In this document: positions 43,979-53,999 of the stretch, one piece after another
Position numbering within the stretch: position 1 is the stretch's first letter
How the letters are laid out: every line of letters starts with the position of its first letter
Assembly (NCBI RefSeq): GCF_000614145.1
Contig: NZ_BAKK01000010.1
Span: 1 to 64,000 of the forward strand
Length of the DNA stretch: 64,000 nt
Direction: 5' to 3'
Source: Bacteroides faecichinchillae JCM 17102
GTDB taxonomy: Bacteria; Bacteroidota; Bacteroidia; Bacteroidales; Bacteroidaceae
Program-made: the position numbers and the translations under genes
The notes under the pieces: generated by a model
The model's input: the letters and a program-made list of their open reading frames with translations, nothing else
Databases searched by the model: none
Told to the model about the DNA's origin: nothing

Positions 43979-46012
43979 TTAATATTCTAATAACTTTTTA
44001 GCAGCTTCATATATTTTCGCCTCATCCGGCAAAATGGCTTTCTCCAGAAGTGGATTGAATCCTACAGGAGTAAAGGTAGAACCAACACGTTGAACCGGTC
44101 CATCTAAGTAATGAAACATCTCGGAGCCAATCATTGCAGCCAGCTCAGCACCAAAACCGGCAAAGACTTTGTCTTCATGAACAACCAATGCCTTACTTGT
44201 CTTTTTCACTGATTCGAAAATAGCTTCTTTATCCAATGGCATTAACGAACGAATGTCTATGACTTCTACTTTCCATCCACATTCCTTTTCCAATAGTTCC
44301 GCAGCGTGTAAACAGAAATGTGTCGTATTACCATAAGTAATAATACTCAGATCAGTTCCTTCGCGGCGAATACGAGCTTTACCAAAAGGTACCTCAAAGT
44401 CTTCGGGAACAACAGTTGCAGCCTCTACCGAATTATATAATGCTTTGGGTTCCAGGAACAAAGTAAATCCTTTAGAACGTATACTGGTTCGAAGTAACCC
44501 GGCAGCATCATCCGCATAACAGGGACAGACTATGCGTGCACCCGGAAGGGTGGTTAACGCTCCTTCTATGTTCTGAGAATGGTATAATCCTCCACCAATA
44601 TAACCTCCGGAAGCCAATCTCAGGGTAATATTCGGAGCAAACTTTCCATTACTGCGCCAATACTCATGTGTACATTCTACGTATTGTTCTACAGCCGGCC
44701 AGAAATAGTCAGCAAATTCCGCTCCCTCTATAACGACATGAATCTTTGGATCAAACCGACACATTCCGTTGGCTGTACCAACAATGTAATCTTCAGCAAT
44801 CGGCGCACTGAATACACGTGCATCTCCAAATTCCTGTTGCATTCCCTTGGTTACATTAAATACACCGCCTTTATCCTTGTTAGCTACATCCTGCCCCCAG
44901 ATAAATGTATTCGGATTTCTTCGGAATTCCGTTTTCAGCGTTTCGTTAATGGCATTCACCATAAAGGTTTTCTCCCCTTCTTCGTTGTGAGTACCGTCTT
45001 TGTATTTTTCAGGCTGATAAGGTTCCGGGGTTACGAAGTCATAAATGCTTTTTGGGTCCGGATCGGGTGCAGCCAGTGCTTTCCGGTTAGCGGCAGCAAG
45101 TTCTTTCTTTGCTGCTGCCTCTATTTGTTGCAATTCCTCTTCTGTCAGACGTTTATAACGAAGTAACATTCTACGGAATTTTGCCAAAGGATCGGCGTCT
45201 TTTACATACTCCAACTCATTCTCATCCCGGTAGAGAGTATGTTTATCCGAATTGGAATGGGAACCGATACGAACACAGTTTGCTTGTACAATAACTGGAT
45301 TACGGGTATTGATAGCGTGTTCACGTGCTTCGGTCATTGCATTCATAGAGTCGAAAACGTCTTTACCATTACAGTAGATGATTTTCAAGTTTTTAAAACC
45401 GGAAAAATTTTCAGCGACTTTACGATTAGCTGTTTGCTCCGATTTCGGTACAGAAATACCATATCCGTTATCCTGAATAACAAAAATGACAGGAAGCTGT
45501 TCGAGACTGGCACCATTGATAGCTTCATAAACAAAACCTTCGGAAGTGGCAGATTCACCATGGGAAGTAATAGCAACTCCTTTATGTCCGTAATAGACCA
45601 TGGCTCTAGCTACACCTACTGCATGAAGATCATGTGTTCCGGTAGCCGATGAGATATTTTCGATATGCCATTCCGGTTTGGCAAAATGGTTCGACATATG
45701 TCGTCCCCCACTACCCGGATCGGTTGCTTTGGATATTCCGTTCAGAATAATTTCTTCTGCAGTCATTCCAGCAGAAAGAACAGTCAGCATATCTCTGTAA
45801 TAAGGGAACAGAAAATCTTCGCCGAGTGTGAACACCTGTCCGATAGCTAGCTGAATACCATCGTGACCTGCATAAGGTGCATGGTAAGACCAGCCCAGAG
45901 ATTGTAGCAAATAGGATGGAGCCTTTTCATCCAAGGCACGCCCTAATGTCATCAGATGATACCACTTTTTCAAGGTTTCCACATCTGTAGTCTTTATATC
46001 ATACTTTTTCAT
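43979..46012 (-). CDS. Fused alpha/beta E1 of a 2-oxoacid dehydrogenase complex
   Basis: 677 residues. The N-terminal alpha-type part (about 1-320) has the thiamine-diphosphate loop region GHDGIQLAIGQVF, GGRHMSNHF and SHGESATSEGFVYEAINGAS. The beta-type part (about 345-677) has FMVNAINETL, VFSAPIAEDYIVGTANGM, ALYNSVEAATVVPEDFEVPF and FAGFGAELAAMIGS. Decarboxylates a 2-oxoacid and loads the acyl group onto lipoyl-E2. The single-chain layout is common in Bacteroides and resembles the branched-chain type. The operon on this strand reads E3, lipoate ligase, E2, E1, flavodoxin. Substrate (branched-chain or pyruvate) unproven. Confidence 0.88.
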   Translation of the reverse strand: MKKYDIKTTDVETLKKWYHLMTLGRALDEKAPSYLLQSLGWSYHAPYAGHDGIQLAIGQVFTLGEDFLFPYYRDMLTVLSAGMTAEEIILNGISKATDPGSGGRHMSNHFAKPEWHIENISSATGTHDLHAVGVARAMVYYGHKGVAITSHGESATSEGFVYEAINGASLEQLPVIFVIQDNGYGISVPKSEQTANRKVAENFSGFKNLKIIYCNGKDVFDSMNAMTEAREHAINTRNPVIVQANCVRIGSHSNSDKHTLYRDENELEYVKDADPLAKFRRMLLRYKRLTEEELQQIEAAAKKELAAANRKALAAPDPDPKSIYDFVTPEPYQPEKYKDGTHNEEGEKTFMVNAINETLKTEFRRNPNTFIWGQDVANKDKGGVFNVTKGMQQEFGDARVFSAPIAEDYIVGTANGMCRFDPKIHVVIEGAEFADYFWPAVEQYVECTHEYWRSNGKFAPNITLRLASGGYIGGGLYHSQNIEGALTTLPGARIVCPCYADDAAGLLRTSIRSKGFTLFLEPKALYNSVEAATVVPEDFEVPFGKARIRREGTDLSIITYGNTTHFCLHAAELLEKECGWKVEVIDIRSLMPLDKEAIFESVKKTSKALVVHEDKVFAGFGAELAAMIGSEMFHYLDGPVQRVGSTFTPVGFNPLLEKAILPDEAKIYEAAKKLLEY

Positions 46013-46048
46013 AGTTAATGAGTTCTTTATGAATGAAACAATTAGTTA

Positions 46049-47448
46049 TCAGCCTTTCCAGTTTTCCAGATAGTCTGCTATAAAATGCAGGAAGTTACCT
46101 CCCAACATACCGTCTACCACCCGATGGTCATAGGATAAAGATAAATACATCTTATGGCGAATAGCAATTGTGTCTCCTTCCGGTGTTTCAACAACAGCCG
46201 GTTTCTTTTCGATGTATCCTACTCCTAATATGGCAACCTGTGGTTGATTGATAATCGGAGTACCAAACAAGCTTTTGAACGTACCGAAGTTGGTAATGGT
46301 AAATGTACCTCCATCAATATCTTCCGGCATTAGTTTATTATCGCGTGCTTGATGGCCAAAGAATCAATAGCAACAGCTAATCCATTTAAATTCAAACGAT
46401 CTGCATCATGTACTACAGGAACAATCAGATTTCCATCATTTAAGGAAACAGCAATACCAACATTGATATGTTTCTTAAAAAGGATATTATATCCATCAAC
46501 TGATACGTTTACTTGAGGATAGGCTGCTAAAGCTTTAGCTACGGCTTCGGTAATTGCAGGCATATAAGTTAATTTCACTCCCTCACGACGGAAAAATGCA
46601 TCTTTATTCTTATCACGCCAACGTACCAATTTGGTAACATCTACTTCGACTATATTGGTTACATGAGGAGAAACTTTTTTAGACATAACCATATGATCGG
46701 CAATGATCCGGCGAACACGATCCATTTCTTTCACTTCTACCCCCGGTATATTAGATGTCGTTGATGTAGTTTGTTTCGGTGCAGCAACCGAGGCAGTTGT
46801 AGCTGAAGACGCTGAAGCAGAAGAGGCTGGCTTAACAGAAGATACAGAGGTAGCGGCAGCAGAAATTTTAGAGGTATTTGATAGACCTCGTTTCTTCTTG
46901 TCTATATAATCTTTTATATCTTTTTTACTCAACCGGCCTTCATAGCCTGTTCCTTGTATCGTATCTAATTCTTCTTTGGGAATATTGGCTTCTCTGGCTA
47001 ATTGAATCACTACAGGAGAATACCAACGTTCTTCTGTCACAACAATAGGATTTAACTCCTGAGGCTGATCTTTTGGTTCAGTAGGTTGGCTTTCTGATTC
47101 TATTGACGTTTTTGTTCCATTCACATCAGATATAGTGTTCATTGAAGGATTAGCTTCTTCTTTTCCTGTGTTTTCGCTCGCAGTAGTTTCTTCCGAAGAT
47201 TCTTCTCCATCCAGATCGACAACAGCAACCACAGTTCCCACTGCTACCGTATCTCCCTCTTTGTATAAGATTTCCACAACTTTTCCAGCAACCGGAGAAG
47301 GAATCTCCGCACTTACTTTAGCGGTATTTACTTCAAACAGGATATCATCCTCCTGAATCGTATCCCCTACTTTTACAGACCAGGAAACAATCGTTCCTTC
47401 TGTTATACTCTCGCCTAACTTAGGCATTTTTATTTCGAATCTTGACAT
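46049..47448 (-). pseudogene. Dihydrolipoamide acyltransferase E2, one frameshift
   Basis: Start ATG at 47448 (MSRFEIKMPKLGESITEG); two upstream in-frame codons are not needed. Lipoyl domain at about 1-77 (lipoyl Lys in EVNTAKVSAEIPSP), E3/E1-binding domain at about 140-180 (SPVVIQLAREANIPKEELD), an Ala/Ser-rich linker (about 200-235), then the acyltransferase domain. The frame breaks near 46348 after SLAIK. With one added base (AAGCACGC to AAGGCACGC) it continues ARDNKLMPEDIDGGTFTITN to the catalytic YDHRVVDGMLGG near the C-terminus. Repaired length about 466. The complex could not work without this domain, so a base-call error is plausible. Confidence 0.85.
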
Positions 47449-47535
47449 AAACAATAATTTTATTATTCAACTATGATACTGTAGAACAAGCCGCTGAAAA
47501 AGAAAGTTTTAAGTTAAAGTATTTTTAACCGGATG

Positions 47536-48258
47536 TCAGCGACTGAATACCCAATCTTCTTGCATATATTTACTTTCACGAAGTTGCCCAATCGCTTCTA
47601 ATTCCTCTTTGCTGAAAATACTTTCCGTTTCTCCCCGACTGAAATATTGAAAAACAATCTCCTTGAAACTATCAACAGTTTCTGTAAAGTTACTATTACG
47701 TATATTGGTAACTTCGCTTCTGACCGAAGACATAGCATATTTAATTTGAGAAGTATTAGTTATATTTTCTTCCTGTGGATTCAGAACTCTATTTAAAATA
47801 TCGAGGTCAGTGTCATAAAGTAATGTACAATGATACAGTACCCTATTTTTATAGACACATTGTGCACTCCCCGATATTTTTAGTTTATTCAGATAAATTC
47901 CCAGACGTTCATCTCCCTGAGCATTTAAACCCAATGAGGCTAGAAAATCTAATGTCTGTTGTAGATATACGGTAAAATCGGGAATACGGGAAACGGTTTC
48001 TATAAAAGTCAGATTAACATTTCCCAAGTCATGATATACTGTTCCTCCACCTGAAAAACGTCTTGCTATTTGAATCTGTTGTTGTTTTGCCCAATTACAA
48101 TCAATCTCTGCACAGGCTCGCTGATGTCTCCCCAATACCACAGAAGAAGTATCCTGCCAAAGCATAAACACGTCATCAGTACTTTGCTTCAACAGATATT
48201 CTTCCGCAGCCAAATGAAAGTAAATGTCTGCAAATGGACTATAAATATAACGGGACAT
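47536..48258 (-). CDS. lplA: Lipoate-protein ligase A
   Basis: 240 residues. LplA core: FADIYFHLAAEEYLLKQ (about 9-25), VVLGRHQRACAEID (about 40), ARRFSGGGTVYHDLGNVNL (the RRxSGGGTVxHD signature, about 64-82) and LNKLKISGSAQ (about 128). It attaches lipoate to the E2 lysine. The position between E3 and E2 supports self-contained lipoylation of this complex. The C-terminal accessory domain appears reduced. Confidence 0.9.
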   Translation of the reverse strand: MSRYIYSPFADIYFHLAAEEYLLKQSTDDVFMLWQDTSSVVLGRHQRACAEIDCNWAKQQQIQIARRFSGGGTVYHDLGNVNLTFIETVSRIPDFTVYLQQTLDFLASLGLNAQGDERLGIYLNKLKISGSAQCVYKNRVLYHCTLLYDTDLDILNRVLNPQEENITNTSQIKYAMSSVRSEVTNIRNSNFTETVDSFKEIVFQYFSRGETESIFSKEELEAIGQLRESKYMQEDWVFSR

Positions 48259-48304
48259 AAATACAGATTATTATATTTGTAATATTGAAAACAGAGACTA
48301 AACT

Positions 48305-49650
48305 TTATGAGAACAATACCTCATGATAAATCTCTCCTACTGTAGGATGTGGAAATACACTCTTCTGAAATTCCTCTACTGTATATCCTTTTTGGATAGC
48401 AATACCTGCTATTACAATTAACTCTGATGCCGGATTTCCCAACATATGACATCCAATAATGCGCCCAAACTCATCCTGAATCAGCTTACAGATTCCTGTT
48501 CCATGCTCATTCTCTGCTACAAAACGACCGGAATATACCATTGGAAGTTTCATTACTCGATAAGAAATACCTTGTTTTATAAGTTCTTCTTCTGTTTTAC
48601 CCACTCCTGCAACTTCAGGATTGGTATAGACAACTCCCGGAATACAGTCATAATTCATCCGGTCATCTATTCCCAAAATATGATTAATAGCTACTTCAGC
48701 TTCACGAATGGCTGTATGTGCTAAAAGAGAATATCCTGTAATATCTCCACAAGCATATATTCTAGGATGAGAAGTTTGTAGATGTTCATCAACTTGTACT
48801 CCATTTCTGTGAAGTTCAACAGAAAGTTTATCTAATCCAACATTAGCTATGTTTGCCTTACGTCCCACACTAAGGAGAATCTTCTCTGCTTCTATTGTAG
48901 AGGTCTTCCCTCCTTTCTCAATAACAACGCCAGTAGGTTTTACCTCCACGACTTTAGTATTCAGATAAAAAGTAACTCCACGCTTTGCATATTCCGAGCG
49001 AAGCATAGCACTTGTCTCCTTATCCATAGCACCCAAGATCTCAGGCATCATTTCTACTACAGAGACCTTCACTCCCATACTATTAAAGAAAGAAGCGAAT
49101 TCCATACCTATAACTCCACCACCAATAATCACCAAACTCTCTGGAAGTTCTTTAATTTCTAACGCTTCTCTGGAAGTCCAATATTTAATATCAGATAATC
49201 CCAGAATTGGAGGTATGACTGTATCAGATCCGGTACATACCAGAAGATATTTCACCTGATAAATTTCTCCGTCACAAGAAATGCGAATCAACCCGTCTTT
49301 TTCTCCTTCTATATAAGCTTCTTTTTCCACTATCGTCACTCCATAAGAATTAACCGTCATCTTCACCCCACTCGTCAGCATTTTCACTGTCTTATCTTTA
49401 CGATTCATTATTTTAGTTAAATCAAAAGAAGGAGTATCGGAAGAAATTCCATATTTAGGAGCATTCTTAATACTATCCAGTATCTTTGCAGAATAGAGCA
49501 AAGTCTTAGTCGGAATACATCCTTCATTGAGACAGACTCCACCTATCGCTTTTTTCTCGAAAAGAACAGCCTTCAACCATTTGCACCAGCCCGCTCAGCA
49601 GCCGTGTAGCCAGCAGGACCACCACCAATAATAGCTATATCAAAATTCAT
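48305..49650 (-). pseudogene. lpdA: Dihydrolipoyl dehydrogenase E3, one frameshift near the start
   Basis: The start at 49650 reads MNFDIAIIGGGPAGYTAAER then AGANG, where a stop appears. Adding one base near 49576 (GGTTGAAG to GGTTTGAAG) continues LKAVLFEKKAIGGVCLNEGC with the redox disulfide in CLNEGCIPTKT. NAD-binding VIIGGGVIGMEFASFFNSMG (about 180), FAD-binding YACGDITGYSLLAH and the C-terminal His/Glu pair VFPHPTVGEIYHE are all present. Repaired length is about 449. It reoxidises dihydrolipoyl-E2. Without the first 25 residues the FAD site would be lost. Confidence 0.85.
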
Positions 49651-49681
49651 AATCGTACTTATTTATTAATAATACGATTAT
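49649..49681. repeat. Hairpin overlapping the lpd start codon
   Basis: ATAATCGTA (49649-49657) pairs perfectly with TACGATTAT (49673-49681). In the mRNA this stem reaches the ATG (49650-49648), so it could restrict ribosome access. Confidence 0.5.
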
Positions 49682-49725
49682 AACAAATAAAAGAAGAAGT
49701 TAGTTTTTGGAGAGAAGAAGTATAA

Positions 49726-50612
49726 CTATTTAATCGTCATCTTTTTAAGTTCTTCCAACGTTCCGTTGAATACATTTAGATCTACATTCACTGGAATACC
49801 GGAGACGCTTCCTACATCAGTATGTTGCCAAAAGTCCCATTTACCTTGATATTTCACAGAATCAACGTAATAATGGGCAATCCAATAAGGATATGTATTA
49901 AAAATAGAATCGTTCAAGTATTTGGTTTTAAATTTATAAGAGGTATATAAAATAGGTTTCACTCCATAATGAGATTCCACACGGTCCAGCCAACGCTTAA
50001 TACCTTTTTGCAATTCCTTTTTTTCCTTGCTTCCGCTTACTTCGACATCAAGTACTGGAGGAAGGTCACCTGAATCTAATTTTACCGTACGGATAAAAAA
50101 GTCAGCTTGTTTGAGTGCATCTGTATTGGGAATATAAAAATGATAAGCTCCACGTATAAATCCATGATCACGTGCATCAGCAAAATTGGCTTCAAAGGTA
50201 TCATCACCATGATCTCCTCCTTCTGTCGCTTCATGAAAACAAAATGCAAAGGAAAATCCGTATCTTTATTTTGCAACAATTTGCTCCAATCTATTTTTCC
50301 TTGATAATGGGAAATGTCAATACCATGAACATCATATCCGCAGGGAATACATACTCCATATTCTTTACGGCCATGACAAGTCTGCCAACGATAAGTATAG
50401 GGACGGACAAAGAAATAATAGAAAATAATGGAAAAACAAACAATAATAATTACTGCCAACACATTTCGAAGCCAATTTGACATTGGACGGTTATGCTTAC
50501 TTTCTACCTTCCGGAAAGTACGGGAAGTTTTAGAAGAAACTCTCTTTTTTTTAGTGGAAGAAACAGGTTTCCTCTTTTGAACAACAGAAACAGGATTATT
50601 ACGTGAAGGCAT
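49726..50612 (-). pseudogene. GH25 lysozyme-type muramidase, one frameshift
   Basis: The start at 50612 gives a basic cytosolic N-terminus (KRKPVSSTKKKRVSSKTSRT), one membrane span at about 49-69 (VLAVIIIVCFSIIFYYFFV) and the GH25 domain with VHGIDISHYQGKIDW (catalytic Asp). The frame breaks near 50229; one added base (AAGCGACA to AAGGCGACA) changes FVFMKRQ to FVFMKATEGGDHGDDTFEAN and continues through PPVLDVEVSG (DxE), ILYTSYKF and VDLNVFNGTLEELKK. Repaired length is about 295. A membrane-anchored enzyme cutting the peptidoglycan glycan strand. Confidence 0.85.
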
Positions 50613-50668
50613 TATTTCTTTAACGGCAAATAATTTTAGGAATTAGATTAAAAGCCTTATGATATATT

Positions 50669-50742
50669 ACTTAGACGCGGATTTACGAGGATAATACGGA
50701 TTCTAAAAAATCTACATTTATCCGCGTTATCCGCGTCTAAGT
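50669..50742. repeat. Palindromic ACGCGGAT-type intergenic repeat
   Basis: ACTTAGACGCGGAT (50669-50682) and ATCCGCGTCTAAGT (50729-50742) are a perfect 14-bp inverted repeat. Inside are GGATAATACGGAT and ATCCGCGTTATCC, also nearly complementary, so nearly the whole 74 bp can fold. Related CGCGGAT/ATCCGCG palindromes recur between Bacteroides genes. It may also act as terminator for pfp. Confidence 0.65.
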
Positions 50743-50789
50743 GGTTCTTCATGGGAACTGCTTTTCACCACAGTCCCCCTGAAACAAAT

Positions 50790-52436
50790 TTATTTTCCTT
50801 GTTCCAACTGTAAAGTCTTAGTTGGCTCGTCACATACTTCTGTCGGACCAAAATACTGAATCGGCCCTGGATATACATAATCAGTTTCAGTAGCCCAACG
50901 ATCACGTTGTGAAGCGAATGCTTTGAAAGGAGCACCATCCAGTTTCACTAAAGCTTTCTGAATAACCGGTTTCATTTCGCCATGACGACGTTCCATGTTC
51001 ATCATCATTGTAATAGGCACACCACCTGCAATCCATTCAGCAGCAGGAGCAGTTGTGTTACGTACAGATGACATGTAACCAGTTTTACCATTAGCAATCA
51101 ACATGGAAGCTGTGTAACCTAAAGAGTAACAATAGTCAGCATCGAAGTTTGACGGAGCAGCGCAACGTCCTTCATAACCGAAGAAGTGATGTTGAGCAGC
51201 AAACTTACCAACATATTTACCTTCTTCTTTCCAAGTAGCTAATTTAGTAGCTACCATTTCAGACAACAGTTTTTCTGTTTCAATCAACGATACCTGAACG
51301 TTTCCATGTGGGTCACGATCTAAAGACAACTGGCGAGCTACACCTTCTGGCAGACTTGCATAAATTGCAGAGTTTTCCGGAGTCAGCTTACTGATAATAT
51401 AATCACGTTGGTGAGATTTCTTAATGTGAGAGAATTCTTCAGCATTAGTTGCCAAGAAGTCATTCAGCTCAGAAATCAGACGTTTCATTGCCGGAATGAA
51501 TTCAACCAATCCTTCAGGAATCAAAACAGTACCGAAGTTATGTCCCTGCGCAGCACGATCAGCTACAACTTTAGCAATGTATGTTACTACATCATCCAAA
51601 GACATATCTTTAGTTTCTACTTCTTCAGAAATGATACATACGTTAGGTTGTACTTGCAAAGCACATTCCAATGCGATATGAGAAGCCGAACGACCCATCA
51701 ATTTGATGAAATGCCAGTATTTACGTGCAGAGTTACAGTCACGTTGAATGTTACCAATTACTTCTGCATAAGTTTTACAAGCTGTATCAAAGCCGAAAGA
51801 TGTTTCAATCATATCATTCTTCAAGTCACCGTCAATAGTCTTAGGACAGCCGATTACCTGTACGCCATATTTCTTAGCAGCATAATATTCAGCCAGCACA
51901 CAAGCATTTGTGTTAGAGTCATCACCACCGATAATAACCAGTGCTTTGATACCCAACTCCTTGATGATTTCAAAACCTTTTTCAAACTGACTTTCTGATT
52001 CCAATTTAGTACGGCCAGAACCAATTATATCGAAACCACCTGTATTACGATATTCATCAATGATATCTGCAGTCAGTTCCATGTAATTATGATCAACCAA
52101 ACCACCAGGGCCTAAAATGAAACCATACAATTTATTTTCCGAATTCAACTTTTTGATACCGTCAAACAAACCTGAAATTACATTGTGTCCACCAGGAGCC
52201 TGTCCACCTGAAAGGATAACACCTACATTCATTGCAGGAAGTTTCACAGCTTCTCCTGCTTCAAATGTAATCAACGGCATTCCATAAGTGTTAGGGAATA
52301 AAGCTTTAATAGCTTCCTGATCTGCCACAGACTGAGTAGCTGCGCCTTCTACAGCTTTTACAGCTCCAGATGCCAAGGCTTTCGGAAGTTTGGGCTGGTA
52401 AGCAGCCCTTGCGATTTGCAATGCACTTTTAGTCAT
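50790..52436 (-). CDS. pfp: Pyrophosphate-dependent 6-phosphofructokinase
   Basis: 548 residues from the ATG at 52436 ([20 protein letters not shown]). The longer frame to 52595 adds Phe/Arg-rich residues unlike the family, so it is rejected. Motifs: [20 protein letters not shown] (about 73-92), [20 protein letters not shown] with the GGDDS form that marks pyrophosphate rather than ATP use, [11 protein letters not shown] (about 200) and [15 protein letters not shown]. It phosphorylates fructose-6-phosphate reversibly with PPi, the main glycolytic step in Bacteroides. Single gene. Confidence 0.93.
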   Translation of the reverse strand: MTKSALQIARAAYQPKLPKALASGAVKAVEGAATQSVADQEAIKALFPNTYGMPLITFEAGEAVKLPAMNVGVILSGGQAPGGHNVISGLFDGIKKLNSENKLYGFILGPGGLVDHNYMELTADIIDEYRNTGGFDIIGSGRTKLESESQFEKGFEIIKELGIKALVIIGGDDSNTNACVLAEYYAAKKYGVQVIGCPKTIDGDLKNDMIETSFGFDTACKTYAEVIGNIQRDCNSARKYWHFIKLMGRSASHIALECALQVQPNVCIISEEVETKDMSLDDVVTYIAKVVADRAAQGHNFGTVLIPEGLVEFIPAMKRLISELNDFLATNAEEFSHIKKSHQRDYIISKLTPENSAIYASLPEGVARQLSLDRDPHGNVQVSLIETEKLLSEMVATKLATWKEEGKYVGKFAAQHHFFGYEGRCAAPSNFDADYCYSLGYTASMLIANGKTGYMSSVRNTTAPAAEWIAGGVPITMMMNMERRHGEMKPVIQKALVKLDGAPFKAFASQRDRWATETDYVYPGPIQYFGPTEVCDEPTKTLQLEQGK

Positions 52437-52619
52437 TTTCTTTATTTTTATTAAAGGTGTTAGTAAGTTTCTTGCTAAACTTGAAAAGCGTTGCAAATTT
52501 CGCATTTTTTTCTGGAATACAAAAGAAGCAAAGAAACTTTTATATCTGTAAATTCGCGATTGACAGAACTCTGTTCTATAATTCGGGATATCCAACGAAT
52601 GTTATTACACAACCTTTCA

Positions 52620-53999
52620 TCAATTATTTACTCTCCATCCTCCACCAAGAGCCTTATAAAGTTGAACAATAGCAATCAATTCATCACGAATGGCATTGCT
52701 CAAACCAATTTGAGCGTCAAAATATCCACGTTGAGCATCTAATACATCCAGATAATTAGTAAATCCATTGATATACTGTAACTGTGCCAAATCCATGTAA
52801 CTCTTTGCCGAATGTTCCAGATTAGCCCGAAGAGCATATACCTCCTTTATCTTATTAAAGTTTACGATCGCATTACGGGTTTCTTTAAAAGCTGTCAGTA
52901 CAGCCTTCTCATAATTATGTACCTCTGCTTCATAAGCAGCTTTCTTTGCTTTCAAAGCTGCACGATTCTTTCCCCATCCGAATATAGGCGTGAGTAAGGC
53001 TCCTTCCATGACTGTATAAGGAGATTTTAAAAGATCCGAAAGAGAAGTACTTTCCGTTCCAAAACCTCCAGTCAGTGCTAAACGTGGAAACATATTTGTA
53101 TAAGCTACCCCGACTTTAGCATTCGCCGCAATCAGTTTTTGCTCTGCCTGACGAATATCCGGGCGACGTTCCAATAAAGCAGAAGGTAATCCCACCGGAA
53201 GTGTTTCCGGAATATTAAATCCCTGAAGCAAATGTGAACGGACAATTCTGTTAGGATATTCACCGGCAAGAAAAGCAATATCGTTTTCTTTCAAAGAGAT
53301 TTTACGTTCTAAATCCGGCACTAGAGTAGCAGTACGTGCCAACTCAACTTGTGCCTGACGATATGGAATTTCAGAAGTCAATCCACCATTATAACGGATA
53401 CGAGCAAGACGTATTCCTTCTTCACGAGCTTTCAACGTTTGTTTTACGATGTCAAGTTCTGTATCTAAAGCAACCAATTCATAATACGCTTGAGCCACTT
53501 CAGCAACAATTGTCATTCGAAGAGCCTGTTGCGCCTCCACTGATTGTAAATATTCAGCTACACTCGCTGATCGTGCCCAACGTAAATTCCCCCAAAGATC
53601 AATTTCCCATGAAACCAGAAACTGAGCTTCAAATGTATCAGCTTTCTTGAAAGCATCTCCACCATGATTTTCTAATTCACGTTCTGCAGTCACTTTTCCT
53701 TTTATATCAGGAAGCAATGCTGCCGTAGATATTCGCTTCTGAGCTGCCATCTCTTTCACACGAGCAGCAGCAATCAACATATCTTTATTATGTTCTAATG
53801 CACGATCTATCAAATTACAGAGAGTTGTATCCGTATAAATTTCTCTCCAATCCCGTTCACCAAAACTAACGGTGTCCTGATTCTGTTCCAGACTATCGGG
53901 TAAACAAAGATCTGGACGAACATAGTTTTTCCCAACTTTACAGGAAGTCATGATTACAGCAAATAATAGAAGGGCAATATATAGATCTTTTCGTTTCAT
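52620..53999 (-). CDS. Outer-membrane efflux lipoprotein (TolC/NodT family)
   Basis: 459 residues. Lipoprotein signal MKRKDLYIALLLFAVIMTSC (Cys20), then VGKNYVRPDLCLPDSLEQ typical of OprM/NodT proteins. Two repeats with long coiled helices (about 55-240 and 265-455), for example NKDMLIAAARVKEMAAQKR and AQRGYFDAQIGLSNAIRDEL. It forms the outer-membrane channel of the RND pump encoded upstream on the same strand; start and RND stop overlap (TAATG). Cargo unknown. Confidence 0.9.
   Translation of the reverse strand: MKRKDLYIALLLFAVIMTSCKVGKNYVRPDLCLPDSLEQNQDTVSFGERDWREIYTDTTLCNLIDRALEHNKDMLIAAARVKEMAAQKRISTAALLPDIKGKVTAERELENHGGDAFKKADTFEAQFLVSWEIDLWGNLRWARSASVAEYLQSVEAQQALRMTIVAEVAQAYYELVALDTELDIVKQTLKAREEGIRLARIRYNGGLTSEIPYRQAQVELARTATLVPDLERKISLKENDIAFLAGEYPNRIVRSHLLQGFNIPETLPVGLPSALLERRPDIRQAEQKLIAANAKVGVAYTNMFPRLALTGGFGTESTSLSDLLKSPYTVMEGALLTPIFGWGKNRAALKAKKAAYEAEVHNYEKAVLTAFKETRNAIVNFNKIKEVYALRANLEHSAKSYMDLAQLQYINGFTNYLDVLDAQRGYFDAQIGLSNAIRDELIAIVQLYKALGGGWRVNN

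Noticed and set aside
44666..45652. Plus-strand frames opposite the E1 gene
   Set aside because: Low-complexity Phe/Ile/Cys-rich shadows of the well-conserved E1 protein.
52437..52595. N-terminal extension of pfp
   Set aside because: The extra residues are Phe/Arg-rich and unlike phosphofructokinases; the family start MTKSALQ lies at 52436.
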